This document shows, one piece after another, positions 51,663 to 60,847 of a stretch of DNA of 64,000 nt; position 1 is the first letter of the stretch; every line of letters starts with the position of its first letter. The notes under the pieces are model-generated. The model ran no database searches. It saw only the letters and a list, made by a program, of their open reading frames with translations, and was not told where the DNA came from. This DNA comes from Flavivirga amylovorans. Its GTDB lineage: Bacteria > Bacteroidota > Bacteroidia > Flavobacteriales > Flavobacteriaceae. Both the position numbers and the translations under genes were made by a program. The DNA lies in NCBI RefSeq assembly GCF_030540875.1, contig NZ_JAUOEM010000008.1, positions 83,714-147,713 of the forward strand. The letters run 5' to 3'.

Positions 51663-51667
51663 AAACT

Positions 51668-51750
51668 TTTGTCATTCCTGCCTTCGCAGGAATTCACTAG
51701 CGAATCAGAACTCAAATTAAAAAGATTCCCTCCTTCGAGGGAATGACAAA
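51668..51750. repeat. REP-like element with two nested hairpins
   Basis: The ends TTTGTCATTCC (51668) and GGAATGACAAA (51740-51750) are inverted. Inside are two perfect hairpins: ATTCCTGC-CTTC-GCAGGAAT and ATTCCCTC-CTTC-GAGGGAAT. Such GTCATTCC elements are dispersed in many flavobacterial genomes (recalled). It overlaps the first possible start of yidD, so the true start is downstream at 51755. Confidence 0.75.
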
Positions 51751-51754
51751 TACT

Positions 51755-51994
51755 ATGTTGAAAAGACTACTAATCGTACCGTTTTTGTTTTTGATAAAAG
51801 TGTATCAAACACTTATATCACCACTAACACCTGCTACCTGTAGATTTCACCCCACCTGCTCACACTACACTAAAGAAGCTTTACAAAAACATGGTCTATT
51901 TAAAGGCGGATGGCTTGCTATAAAACGTATTTTTAGTTGTCATCCTTGGGGTGGCAAGGGGTATGATCCTGTGCCTGAAAAGAGTGATGACTAA
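51755..51994 (+). CDS. yidD: Membrane protein insertion efficiency factor YidD
   Basis: From the ATG at 51755 this is a 79-aa protein of the YidD family: [35 protein letters not shown], three conserved cysteines, and a [24 protein letters not shown] tail. It is a small amphipathic membrane-associated protein thought to assist YidC-dependent insertion. The open frame begins at 51743, but that ATG lies inside the REP-like repeat and is unlikely. It is the only gene between two repeat-rich gaps. Confidence 0.93.
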   Translation: MLKRLLIVPFLFLIKVYQTLISPLTPATCRFHPTCSHYTKEALQKHGLFKGGWLAIKRIFSCHPWGGKGYDPVPEKSDD

Positions 51995-52177
51995 AAATTT
52001 TCTAATGCGCCTGCCCTCCTGTTCACTAAAAACATACATGTATATTTTTTAACATTCCATCATCTTCGGAAGTTTTTGGAATGTCCTCTAGTTTATTAAA
52101 TGTAATTTTATTTTATAAAAAGTTTCGTATACCTTCGTTAATCTATAGTAGAGCAAAGCCAAGAAAACATTGCAAAT

Positions 52178-53320
52178 ATGAATGATTCTCGACAAAAAGT
52201 TATAAGATACTTAGAAAAAATACAAAAGGATTGCCTTAAAAGTAGATTTGGAAGTGATTATATAAATCAATTTGAAAATTTATCATTGCAATCTCAGAAA
52301 AATAACATATTTGAAAAATATGCAGCTTCTCAGCCTTCTATCCCACAGTCAGAAATTGAAGGGTTAAAAAAAAGATTAGAATTATTGAATCAATCTGTTG
52401 TTTTGAATACAAATTATGAATTCTCTCTCACTTATACAATTTTAAAAAGCCTATATGAAAAAATAGAATTTACAGCTAATAAACTCTCATTATTAACCCC
52501 GACAAAACCATTTATCGGAACAGCTTTATCAAAAGAATATAATGCTTTTGCTGGAAAAGTTCCAGATACAAATGAATATCTGATTGTATTTGAAGGGGAA
52601 CTTTTTATATTATGTAATTTACTATCTAAAATTGTAGCTTTATCTATACCTGATTTTAAAATGTCAGATGAAGGCGCTTCATTTAGTCTTAAGAAGGCCC
52701 GTATTGTAAATCATATTAAAACAAATCCTGATTTGCAAGAAAAATTTGCGGATCTAGTTCATAATGCGATTTTTTTAGGGCAACCTAATCAGACAAAACA
52801 ATATTTTTTAAACGAGCCATTTGGTAAACTTCAATATGAATTATTCAATTCTCTAGAATTATTCGTTGTAGGTCATGAATATGGTCATATATATTGTGGG
52901 CATTTAAGCGAATCTAATATCAAAAAAAGAGCAATTAATCATAAAGATATCGACATAGTTTCTCCAGATTGGGATATGGAATATGAAGCTGATTTTATAG
53001 GTTTAAAACTATTACTTAATTCGTTGGAAGAAGATAGTTTACTCCCTTTTAGTTATTTAGGTCCAGAATTGTTTTTTACCTTCCTTGATTTGAATGACAG
53101 AATAAATAATTTACAAAATGGCGGAATAGAAAAACGTTCCTATGATTGTGAAACTCACCCTCCACCATTCGAAAGACGAGATAGGATTCGTAGAATACTT
53201 AAGAGTTCATTACCAAGTGACCTTCTAGAGAGCTATATATTTATAAGCGAGTTTCTAGAAAATGTAATGGATACATTATGGGATGATTACAAAGATAGAT
53301 TTATAAAGGAATCAAAATGA
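52178..53320 (+). CDS. Putative zinc metalloprotease-like protein (HEYGH)
   Basis: I do not recognise this 380-aa protein, but it carries HEYGH in LFVVGHEYGHIYCGHL (about residue 231 onward) and, about 40 residues later, EYEADFIGLKLL. Together these form the HExxH...ExD zinc-ligand layout seen in M48-type and related gluzincin-like peptidases. The first ~220 residues are helical with many Lys and Glu, without a signal peptide or clear membrane segment. This suggests a cytoplasmic metallopeptidase. The gene stands alone between spacers of about 180 bp and looks accessory. Confidence 0.55.
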   Translation: MNDSRQKVIRYLEKIQKDCLKSRFGSDYINQFENLSLQSQKNNIFEKYAASQPSIPQSEIEGLKKRLELLNQSVVLNTNYEFSLTYTILKSLYEKIEFTANKLSLLTPTKPFIGTALSKEYNAFAGKVPDTNEYLIVFEGELFILCNLLSKIVALSIPDFKMSDEGASFSLKKARIVNHIKTNPDLQEKFADLVHNAIFLGQPNQTKQYFLNEPFGKLQYELFNSLELFVVGHEYGHIYCGHLSESNIKKRAINHKDIDIVSPDWDMEYEADFIGLKLLLNSLEEDSLLPFSYLGPELFFTFLDLNDRINNLQNGGIEKRSYDCETHPPPFERRDRIRRILKSSLPSDLLESYIFISEFLENVMDTLWDDYKDRFIKESK

Positions 53321-53495
53321 GATTTGTAAATAAAAACAGTCACTAATACACACTCATAATTAATGTTGTATAGTAATAAAATCAGAGCTATAACCTAAAC
53401 CTATATTAAGTTCAGTATAACTGGATAGAAGCAACTCAAATTGGCAACTATTCATAGTGCAACACTTCAAACGAAACATTCAGTTTTATATGATT

Positions 53496-54956
53496 TTATT
53501 TAACCGGTATCTCCTTCAAAATCTCCAAAACAAATTTCCAATATTTTTGAACAGATGAAATCTGAGCACGTTCATCTGGAGAATGTGCTCCTTTTATATT
53601 AGGACCAAAACTAATCATATCCATATCTGGATAATTTGTTCCTAAAATACCACATTCTAACCCCGCATGACATGCAGCTACATGTGGTTTTTCCCCATTT
53701 AAATCTTCATATAATTTTGTCATTACTTTTAAGATAGCCGAATCCATATTAGGAGTCCATCCTGGATAATCACCAGAAAATGTGACTTCACAGCCTGTTA
53801 ACTCAAAAGTTGCACGTAATGTATTTGCCAAATCCATTTTAGAACTTTCAACAGACGAACGTGTTAAACAACCTATATGAATAGTTTCATCTTTAACCAC
53901 TACTCTAGCTATATTATTTGATGTTTCTACCAATTCGGGAATATCAGCACTCATTCTGTAAACACCATTATAAGCAGTATATAAAGCTCTGGTCAAGCCT
54001 TCTTGAACTCCTAAATCCATGATTTTCGTTGGTGTTTCTGCCTTAGATATAGTAATTTCCAAATCTGGTTCCATGGTTTTTAATTCCTTTTTAATCGTAT
54101 TAGAAATCAAAGCCATTTCTAATAAAAAAGCATCTTCATGCACAGCATCTATAGCAACAATGGCATTACTCTCTCGAGGGATTGCATTTCGTAAACTACC
54201 ACCATCAATTTCAGAAATTCGTAATCCGTAGTTTTCAAAACCATCAAATAATATACGGTTCATGAGTTTATTTGCATTCCCTAAACCTTCGTGAATTTGC
54301 ATTCCCGAATGCCCGCCTTGTAATCCTTTAACCGCAATTTTATAGCCAATTTTAAATTCAGGGGTTCCTTCTTCGTTATATGTTCTCTTTGCCGTAACAT
54401 CAATACCTCCTGCACAACCTACACCTATTTCATCATCTTCTTCTGTATCTAAATTTAAAAGAATACCTCCAGAAAGCAAGCCTCCTTTTAAGCCCATAGC
54501 TCCAGTCATACCAGTTTCTTCATCAACAGTAAATAGCGCTTCAATAGGTGGATGCGGAATATCTTTACTCTCTAGAATGGCCATGATAGTAGCAACTCCT
54601 AAACCATTATCGGCTCCTAAAGTTGTTCCTTTTGCACGTACCCAATCACCTTCAACATACATATCAATCCCTTGGGTATCAAAATCAAAATTAGTATCGC
54701 CGTTTTTCTGGTGTACCATATCCAAATGCGATTGCATCACAATGGTTGTTCTATTTTCCATGCCTGGAGTTGCTGGCTTCTTTATAATAACATTTCCAAC
54801 TTCATCTTCAATGGTTTCTAAACTTAGGTTTTTACCAAAATCTTTCATAAACGCAATAACACGTTCTTCTTTTTTTGATGCTCTTGGTACTGCATTTAAA
54901 TCTGCAAATTTATTCCATAGTTGTTGTGGTTGAAGTTGTCTTATTTCAGTGCTCAT
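53496..54956 (-). CDS. pepD: Aminoacyl-histidine dipeptidase (PepD, M20 family)
   Basis: This 486-aa zinc peptidase cleaves Xaa-His and other dipeptides. Metal and catalytic residues are in VMQSHLDMVHQKNG, TTLGADNGLGVA (bridging Asp), LFTVDEETGMTGA (catalytic Glu pair), NLDTEED, and the C-terminal HAGLECGILG. Length and order match the M20C group. The start is preceded by a TATCTTTG promoter box. Confidence 0.93.
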   Translation of the reverse strand: MSTEIRQLQPQQLWNKFADLNAVPRASKKEERVIAFMKDFGKNLSLETIEDEVGNVIIKKPATPGMENRTTIVMQSHLDMVHQKNGDTNFDFDTQGIDMYVEGDWVRAKGTTLGADNGLGVATIMAILESKDIPHPPIEALFTVDEETGMTGAMGLKGGLLSGGILLNLDTEEDDEIGVGCAGGIDVTAKRTYNEEGTPEFKIGYKIAVKGLQGGHSGMQIHEGLGNANKLMNRILFDGFENYGLRISEIDGGSLRNAIPRESNAIVAIDAVHEDAFLLEMALISNTIKKELKTMEPDLEITISKAETPTKIMDLGVQEGLTRALYTAYNGVYRMSADIPELVETSNNIARVVVKDETIHIGCLTRSSVESSKMDLANTLRATFELTGCEVTFSGDYPGWTPNMDSAILKVMTKLYEDLNGEKPHVAACHAGLECGILGTNYPDMDMISFGPNIKGAHSPDERAQISSVQKYWKFVLEILKEIPVK

Positions 54957-54988
54957 TTCTGTATTCTTCCCTTTTGTATTATAGTTTA

Positions 54989-54996
54989 CAAAGATA
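54989..54996 (-). promoter_or_regulatory. Promoter -7 box of pepD
   Basis: TATCTTTG on the minus strand, 32 bp before the start codon. It matches TAnnTTTG. Confidence 0.6.
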
Positions 54997-55054
54997 CGAA
55001 TTGAGACCTATAAATATGACTTTGTTTAATTCAGATGTTTTACGAAAGCTTAAT

Positions 55055-55462
55055 TTATTTGATATATCCTTTTTTTAAGGATCTATTGAGTAAACCCATA
55101 ACTACATATAAAGCAGGAGAGATTAATAATTCTTGAATAGCTTGAGCAAACGCTCTTATACTAATACTTATTTCATAAATAAACCAAATATATAAACCTA
55201 ATAATGTAATAATGCACAACCCGGAAATATGAACGAAATGCCACAAAGACAACATCCATGTGTCTTTCAGTTTTCCAAGATGAAATGTTCCAACAAAATA
55301 AACGGCTATTGTAACTGAAAATTTAATAACATGACTTGTTTTTCTTGATAGAAATGTAGTGTTTTTGTTTTCAACAAAGAAAAAATGATAACAAGAATAA
55401 ATAATTATAATAAATATAAGTCCTAATATAAAACGAAACTTATCCGACTTGTAGGGATTCAT
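55055..55462 (-). CDS. Exosortase F system-associated membrane protein
   Basis: This 135-aa protein has four membrane helices (FILGLIFIIIIYSCYHFF, a middle pair, and one near residue 90). It ends LYVVMGLLNRSLKK. Length and position match the small protein found directly downstream of XrtF in flavobacteria. Its start overlaps the exosortase gene by 23 bp, so the two are coupled. It probably assists the exosortase; its activity is unknown. Confidence 0.8.
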   Translation of the reverse strand: MNPYKSDKFRFILGLIFIIIIYSCYHFFFVENKNTTFLSRKTSHVIKFSVTIAVYFVGTFHLGKLKDTWMLSLWHFVHISGLCIITLLGLYIWFIYEISISIRAFAQAIQELLISPALYVVMGLLNRSLKKGYIK

Positions 55463-56036
55463 TTTTGAAATGTATTTTGCGGCAATAGAGCATCCATATT
55501 AAAAATGTAGCAGTATACACCGTAGCTTTAAATAAATAATGATGGGCAAACTCGAAATAAACATAAAAATATTCTCGCAAATAAATTAGTCCTACACATC
55601 TGAGAATATTTATAACATCAAGTATTATTAAACCAAGAATGATATAAAGTATTTTACGCCAAAATTTAGAAGGCATACATATAATAAATCCCACATATAA
55701 AGCCAATAATGATAATCCATTACAAACATTAGCTATATTTAAAACTTTATTGTCATAATGATATATTGCCGAAACTTTTTCTTCTAGCAGTTCTCCTTCA
55801 TAGGTAGTAGTCCAACTTTCATTTTTAGCAACAAACCCATCCATTGAAGTGAAATTATTTAAAAATTGTGCTGAGGATTCTCCAATATGAGTAGTCAATG
55901 GACCATCTAAAAATTGTGAATCAAATAAAAAAACACTATAAATAATTTCCCAAGCAATGAAAAGCAATAAGGCTTTTCCTAAGAAAAGCCTTATTGGTAA
56001 AGGAATTTTATTTTTTAATAAATTAAAGTTTATCAT
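55440..56036 (-). CDS. xrtF: Exosortase family protein XrtF
   Basis: This 198-aa membrane protein starts at the ATG at 56036; the frame extends to 56075, but that part overlaps the upstream gene. It has about six helices and the exosortase catalytic residues: Cys105 in NVCNGLSLLALYVGF, Arg146 in NILRCVGLIYL, and His165/166 in FEFAHHYLFKATVY. Such transpeptidases cut a C-terminal sorting signal after the substrate has reached the membrane. A candidate substrate is encoded just upstream (14-bp overlap), and the associated protein just downstream. Confidence 0.85.
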   Translation of the reverse strand: MINFNLLKNKIPLPIRLFLGKALLLFIAWEIIYSVFLFDSQFLDGPLTTHIGESSAQFLNNFTSMDGFVAKNESWTTTYEGELLEEKVSAIYHYDNKVLNIANVCNGLSLLALYVGFIICMPSKFWRKILYIILGLIILDVINILRCVGLIYLREYFYVYFEFAHHYLFKATVYTATFLIWMLYCRKIHFKNESLQVG

Positions 56037-56376
56037 TTTTATTTTTAAGCAATTTTCTAACTCCAAAAGCAGCACCTCCTAATAATAAGATACCAAGACC
56101 TCCATCTAATGGAACAGAATCAGTATGTCCTCTCTTTTTACGACATTTACCTCTACAACTAGATGATCCACATCTACGACATCTTTTTTTCTTTTTATTC
56201 TTTTTTTGCCACCAATTACCAGAAATTGCAATCATATTAGAAAAAACGGGGTTCATACTAGCAGGAATTGTACTCATACTAGTAGAACTTGCATTCATGT
56301 TAGTAGAAAATGTTAAAGCTAAGAGTATTAGAAATGTACTAATAGTTTTAAACAGGGTATTAGTCTTAATTTTCAT
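56023..56376 (-). CDS. PID-CTERM-type substrate protein for XrtF
   Basis: This 117-aa protein has a signal peptide (residues 1 to about 29), a Ser/Met-rich spacer, and a strongly basic block at residues 57-84 with Cys66, 69, 74 and 78 (KKRCRRCGSSSCRGKC). The C-terminal sorting signal VPLDGGLGILLLGGAAFG (88-105) precedes a basic tail. The VP-DGG, hydrophobic and basic order is that of PID-CTERM signals. The four cysteines could bind a metal or form disulfides. It is the first gene of the XrtF operon and its probable cargo. Confidence 0.75.
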   Translation of the reverse strand: MKIKTNTLFKTISTFLILLALTFSTNMNASSTSMSTIPASMNPVFSNMIAISGNWWQKKNKKKKRCRRCGSSSCRGKCRKKRGHTDSVPLDGGLGILLLGGAAFGVRKLLKNKNDKL

Positions 56377-56410
56377 AGTGTTAAATTTAAAAAGATTGAT
56401 AATAGCTATT

Positions 56411-56418
56411 CAAATATA
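56411..56418 (-). promoter_or_regulatory. Promoter -7 box of the XrtF operon
   Basis: TATATTTG on the minus strand, 34 bp before the substrate gene. It matches TAnnTTTG. Confidence 0.6.
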
Positions 56419-56611
56419 TTTTTATTTTTATTTCTCTAAAAACTTCTTAACCTTTTTTCGATGAATTATAGTTTTTTTCACACAAACTACTTAAAACACT
56501 AATTATTAATGCAATATTGGAGTTATTATAATAAGATATTAATTAAAAATTTGGTTTCTAACTTTTATAGAGCTTGTAGTTTTAAAAGAACAAACTAATT
56601 ATTTTTTTAGG

Positions 56612-56619
56612 TACTTTTG
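56612..56619 (+). promoter_or_regulatory. Promoter -7 box of the DUF3810 gene
   Basis: TACTTTTG lies only 4 bp before the ATG at 56624, so the transcript would be leaderless if this box is used. The same arrangement occurs at the Crp-family gene (22390-22401). Confidence 0.45.
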
Positions 56620-56623
56620 ATAT

Positions 56624-57691
56624 ATGTTGAAAAAGAAAAAGACCTTATTAGCATTGTCGCTAATTCCACAATATTTATTAATTACATGGCTATCTAAGTA
56701 TCCTGAATTTGTAGAGCGGTTTTATAGTAATGGTATGTATCCATTTATTTCTAAAATATTCAGATATACTTTAGGCTGGCTACCTTTTTCATTTGGAGAT
56801 TTGGTTTATACACTTTCCATAATTTATATGGTTAGGTGGTTTTATAAAAACAGGAAGCAGTTAAGAAAAAACACAAAACAATGGCTTGTTGATGTATTTT
56901 CGGCCATAGCAATTATGTACTTTGTATTTCATTTCTTTTGGGGCTTTAACTATTACCGATTACCATTGCATAAGAGTTTAGATATTGCTAATGACTATAC
57001 TACAGAACAATTAATTTCTGTGACTGAAAAATTGATTAAAAAATCGAATACGCTTCATTTAAAAATTGTTAAAAATGACACGATTAAAGTCGAGCTACCT
57101 TATAATAAAAGTGACGTACTAAAAATGACTCCTGCGGGATACGAAAATTTAAAACAGGTATTCCCTTATTTGGAATATACTCCTAAAAGTGTAAAAAAGT
57201 CATTGTACAGTTATCCTCTAACTTATATGGGTTTTAGTGGCTATTTGAATCCATTTACTAATGAAGCCCAGGTTAATGGATTAATTCCTATCTACAAAGT
57301 CCCTACAACGGCTTCTCATGAAATTGCCCACCAACTAGGTTACGCTGCCGAAAATGAAGCTAACTTTATAGGGTGCATGGCAGCTATAAGCCATGACAAT
57401 GTATATTTTAGATATACAGGCTTTACTTTTGGTTTACGTTTTTGCTTGAATGAAATTTATAGACGTGATCCATGTATCTATGAAGACATGGTTGCAGATG
57501 TCAATAAAGGTATTTTAAAAAACTATATGGAAATTCGTAAGTTTTGGGATTCCCATGAAAATCCCTCTGAGCCTATATTTAAACTATTTTATGGTAACTT
57601 TTTAAAAGCTAACAATCAAAATAAGGGTATGAAAAGCTACAGCTATGTAGTTGCTCTATTAGTTAATTATTTCGAAACTGAAAACCTGTAA
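56624..57691 (+). CDS. DUF3810 family putative zinc metallopeptidase
   Basis: This 355-aa membrane protein has two hydrophobic segments in the first 110 residues, then a soluble domain with HEIAH in TTASHEIAHQLGYAAENEANFIG. The HExxH motif and downstream Glu fit a zinc peptidase of the gluzincin type. This matches DUF3810, which is widespread in flavobacteria and without an assigned substrate. It converges with the DUF6503 lipoprotein gene, whose stop codon directly abuts. Confidence 0.82.
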   Translation: MLKKKKTLLALSLIPQYLLITWLSKYPEFVERFYSNGMYPFISKIFRYTLGWLPFSFGDLVYTLSIIYMVRWFYKNRKQLRKNTKQWLVDVFSAIAIMYFVFHFFWGFNYYRLPLHKSLDIANDYTTEQLISVTEKLIKKSNTLHLKIVKNDTIKVELPYNKSDVLKMTPAGYENLKQVFPYLEYTPKSVKKSLYSYPLTYMGFSGYLNPFTNEAQVNGLIPIYKVPTTASHEIAHQLGYAAENEANFIGCMAAISHDNVYFRYTGFTFGLRFCLNEIYRRDPCIYEDMVADVNKGILKNYMEIRKFWDSHENPSEPIFKLFYGNFLKANNQNKGMKSYSYVVALLVNYFETENL

Positions 57692-58486
57692 TTATTCTAC
57701 AAGCGTTGCACCTTCTGGAATCTTAAAAAGGTCTATATTTGGCTTTTCGGTAGAGAGTTTAATATTAGTAAACTTCATATCTTTCTTCTTCGTAGTAGGC
57801 ACATTATTTTCATAATGATACCAGGTTAAAGTCTCCGGTAATAACAGCCCGTCTATTGTTTGCCAATCACTATAGTTTATATATCTAAAATCCTTACTTT
57901 TTTCTTTTGAAAAATAAGTAACCGTATAACTTAACCATGTCATTTGATTGGTCTCAGAATCATAATACAAAACATATTCATCTTCTGAAGACTCCCCTAT
58001 TCCACTTTCATAAGAAATCTTAATCCCTGGATATGATTTACCTTCAAACACTAAAGGTTCTACTTCTTTATAGTTAATACCATCATCAGCCAAAATAAAT
58101 GGCATGGCATAAAAGTAAAACATCAAATTATAATAAAACTTGGCATTTCCTTTATAAGCTAGCGAGTCTTCTTGTTTTAACCAAACGTTATCCCCATCAA
58201 AACCAATTTTAAAGGTTTCAGTTTCAATTAGTGATCTTCTATTTTTTAAAGCTGTTGTTGTCTTTTCATTACCTTCTGGACGTTCTATTTCAAACACCAA
58301 TCCTTGCATTTTATTCCATGCATCCAACCCTCCATGGGCTTCAAACACTTTTGATATACTTTCTGGATAAATACTTGTAGTAACATTCAAACTCTCTTTA
58401 GAATAGTTTATGGTGTCTTTAGTATCTGTATTATTTTTACAGGAAGCAAATAAAACTAAGATTGCTAAAAGTAGTATGTTTTTCAT
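57692..58486 (-). CDS. DUF6503 family lipoprotein
   Basis: This 264-aa protein has a lipobox LFASC (Cys16), so it is lipid-anchored. The rest has the DUF6503 pattern: VFEAHGGLDAWNKMQGL near residue 47, FKIGFDGDNVWL, MFYFYAMPFILADDGI in the middle, and DLFKIPEGATLVE at the end. The repeated beta-strand look resembles LolA/LolB-like lipoprotein folds, which is an inference. The function is unknown. Confidence 0.75.
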   Translation of the reverse strand: MKNILLLAILVLFASCKNNTDTKDTINYSKESLNVTTSIYPESISKVFEAHGGLDAWNKMQGLVFEIERPEGNEKTTTALKNRRSLIETETFKIGFDGDNVWLKQEDSLAYKGNAKFYYNLMFYFYAMPFILADDGINYKEVEPLVFEGKSYPGIKISYESGIGESSEDEYVLYYDSETNQMTWLSYTVTYFSKEKSKDFRYINYSDWQTIDGLLLPETLTWYHYENNVPTTKKKDMKFTNIKLSTEKPNIDLFKIPEGATLVE

Positions 58487-58647
58487 TTTATATATTATGA
58501 ATTGATTGATTCTTTTTGTCGACTGTAAAAGTACTACATTACAAAAAAGCTTCAGATTTAGTTTTTAGATATAGAAGATTTAGTACAGGGGGGTCTTTGA
58601 AAATAAAATGATTAAAATATATAGTAATACTTGTTTCATATTTATAG

Positions 58648-58655
58648 TAAATTTG
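58648..58655 (+). promoter_or_regulatory. Promoter -7 box of the RNA methyltransferase gene
   Basis: TAAATTTG matches TAnnTTTG. It lies after the earliest possible TTG start (58631), so translation probably begins at the TTG at 58679. Confidence 0.45.
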
Positions 58656-58678
58656 CTAAAACAAAACTATTAAATAAA

Positions 58679-59479
58679 TTGCCTACCACGTTAATAACTA
58701 GTACTCAAAATCAATTTATTCGACAACTTACTCAATTAAAGGATAAGTCACGAGAACGTAGAAAAACAGAATTGTTTTTAATAGAAGGAGAACGTGAAAT
58801 TTCACTCGCCATAAAAGGTCATTATGAGATTGAAACTATCTTGTTTTATCCAGAATTATTTTCGGAAGAAAAACTAAGCGAATTATCTACCAAACAAATA
58901 AGTGTTATTGAAATCTCAAAAGAGGTATATCAAAAATTAGCCTATCGAGATACAACTGAAGGTGTTCTAGCTCTTACTAAAAGTAAAAGTCATAGCATAA
59001 CCAATTTAAAATTCAACACAAAAAACCCTTTAATTCTAGTAGCTGAAGCTCCTGAAAAGCCAGGGAATATTGGCGCAATTTTAAGAACAGCGGATGCAGC
59101 GAATGTAGATGCTGTAATAATAGCCAATCCAAAAACAGATTTATACAACCCAAATATTATCCGTTCCAGTGTGGGCTGTGTGTTTACCAATCAAATTGCA
59201 ACTGGGAATACTTCAGAAATTATTGCCTTTTTAAAAGAGAAAAATATAAATATTTACTGTGCTGCGTTACAGGCTTCTACCAACTATTATACACAAGATT
59301 TTTCCAAATCAACAGCCATTGTTGTTGGTACAGAAGCAACCGGACTAAGTAATGAATGGCTAGAAAGTTCGACTCAAAATATTATTATCCCTATGCAAGG
59401 AGAAATAGACTCTATGAATGTGTCTGTTGCTGCTGGAATTCTTATTTTTGAGGCGAAAAGACAACGAAATTTTATATAA
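58679..59479 (+). CDS. TrmH/SpoU family RNA 2'-O-methyltransferase
   Basis: From the TTG at 58679 this is a 266-aa SpoU-class enzyme. An N-terminal substrate-binding part (TSTQNQFIRQLTQLKDKSRERRKTELFLIEGEREI) precedes the knotted SAM domain with EKPGNIGAILRTADAANVDAVII, NIIRSSVGCVF, GTEATGLSNEWL, and the motif IPMQGEIDSMNVSVAAGILIFEA. It methylates a ribose in 23S rRNA or tRNA; the target is uncertain. An earlier TTG (58631) would add 16 residues but lies before the promoter box. A repeat element follows. Confidence 0.88.
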   Translation: MPTTLITSTQNQFIRQLTQLKDKSRERRKTELFLIEGEREISLAIKGHYEIETILFYPELFSEEKLSELSTKQISVIEISKEVYQKLAYRDTTEGVLALTKSKSHSITNLKFNTKNPLILVAEAPEKPGNIGAILRTADAANVDAVIIANPKTDLYNPNIIRSSVGCVFTNQIATGNTSEIIAFLKEKNINIYCAALQASTNYYTQDFSKSTAIVVGTEATGLSNEWLESSTQNIIIPMQGEIDSMNVSVAAGILIFEAKRQRNFI

Positions 59480-59483
59480 TGAT

Positions 59484-59576
59484 GTTATTACGAGGAGAGA
59501 AACGACGTGGTAATCTTTCAAATTAAACCTAAACAGATTGCCACAATTTTTGCAACATCTCGCAATGACCAACTTA
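59484..59576. repeat. REP-like inverted repeat (ATTGCGAGG type)
   Basis: TATTACGAGGAGAGAAACG near 59487 and its imperfect complement (CATCTCGCAATGACC near 59559-59573) frame the words GGTAATCT and AGATTGCC. This resembles the GTCATTGCGAGGA...AGATTGCC repeat seen throughout flavobacterial genomes (recalled). A shorter fragment with CAGATTGCC lies at about 61719. Confidence 0.5.
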
Positions 59577-59583
59577 ATTATTT

Positions 59584-60816
59584 ATGACATCAACAACTTT
59601 ATTTTATATCATTATCGCTATACTGATTATTAACTTTTTAGTTGATAAAATATTAGATGCTTTAAATGCTAAACATTTTAATGATAAACTTCCAGAAGAT
59701 TTACTGGATGTTTATGATGATACCGAATATAAAAAATCTCAAAACTATAAAGCAACTAATTATAAATTTGGAATTCTAACATCAACATTTTCTATTCTTT
59801 TAACGCTAGGTTTTTTATTTTTCGACGGTTTTGAATTTGTAGATAATATAGCTAGAGGTTATAGCGATAACCCCATTTTTATAGCGCTAATTTTCTTTGG
59901 GATTATTATGATTGGTAGTGATATAGTATCTACACCATTCACTTACTACAGCACCTTTGTTATAGAAGAAAAATTTGGATTTAATAAAACGACTGTTAAG
60001 ACATTCATTCTTGATAAAATAAAAGGATGGTTAATGATGGCCATTGTTGGTGGTGGTATTTTAGCACTTATTATTTGGTTTTATCAAGTTATTGGAAATC
60101 ATTTTTGGCTTTACGCTTGGGGATTAGTAGCTGTATTCACTTTATTTATGAATATGTTTTACTCAAAACTTATTGTGCCTTTATTTAATAAACAAACGCC
60201 TTTAGAATCAGGAAGTTTACGAGAGAAAATTTCTGAATATGCGCAAACAGTTGGTTTTAAACTTGATAAAATATTTGTAATTGATGGCTCAAAACGTAGT
60301 ACAAAAGCAAATGCCTATTTTTCTGGGTTCGGAAGTGAAAAACGAGTAACACTTTATGATACTTTAATTAATGATTTAGATGATGAAGAAATTGTTGCTG
60401 TTTTGGCCCATGAGGTTGGTCATTATAAAAAGAAACATATTATTTTTAATTTATTCGCTTCTATTTTACTAACAGGTTTAACGCTTTTTATTTTATCTCT
60501 TTTCATTTCCAATCCGTTATTATCAAATGCTTTGGGTGTAGAGATTCCGAGTTTTCATATCGGGCTTATTGCTTTTGGATTATTATACTCTCCTATTTCT
60601 GAAATTACAGGTTTAATTATGAATGTATTTTCTCGAAAATTTGAATATCAAGCAGATGACTATGCTAAAAACACATACAAAGGAGAACCTTTAATTACAT
60701 CGCTTAAAAAACTTTCTAAAAATAGTTTGAGTAACTTAACACCGCACCCCGCGTATGTATTCATGCATTACTCGCATCCTACATTATTGGAGCGGATTGG
60801 TAATTTGAGGAAGTAG
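59584..60816 (+). CDS. M48 family CAAX-type (Ste24-like) zinc endopeptidase
   Basis: This 410-aa membrane protease has several helices in the first 200 residues and again near 290-340. It carries HEVGH in AVLAHEVGHYKKKH and the third ligand in FEYQADDYAK. The N-terminal CAAX_prot-like region (DAKHFNDKLP-like opening and FVIEEKFGFNKTT) fits Ste24-type M48 enzymes, which degrade membrane or misfolded proteins in bacteria. Full length. A HEPN-like gene follows 31 bp later. Confidence 0.92.
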   Translation: MTSTTLFYIIIAILIINFLVDKILDALNAKHFNDKLPEDLLDVYDDTEYKKSQNYKATNYKFGILTSTFSILLTLGFLFFDGFEFVDNIARGYSDNPIFIALIFFGIIMIGSDIVSTPFTYYSTFVIEEKFGFNKTTVKTFILDKIKGWLMMAIVGGGILALIIWFYQVIGNHFWLYAWGLVAVFTLFMNMFYSKLIVPLFNKQTPLESGSLREKISEYAQTVGFKLDKIFVIDGSKRSTKANAYFSGFGSEKRVTLYDTLINDLDDEEIVAVLAHEVGHYKKKHIIFNLFASILLTGLTLFILSLFISNPLLSNALGVEIPSFHIGLIAFGLLYSPISEITGLIMNVFSRKFEYQADDYAKNTYKGEPLITSLKKLSKNSLSNLTPHPAYVFMHYSHPTLLERIGNLRK

Positions 60817-60847
60817 AATTTATTATTAGCCGTTTTAGATATTTCTT

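Noticed and set aside
51743..51754. The ATG at 51743 as the start of yidD.
   Set aside because: It lies in the palindromic repeat; the ATG at 51755 gives the usual YidD N-terminus.
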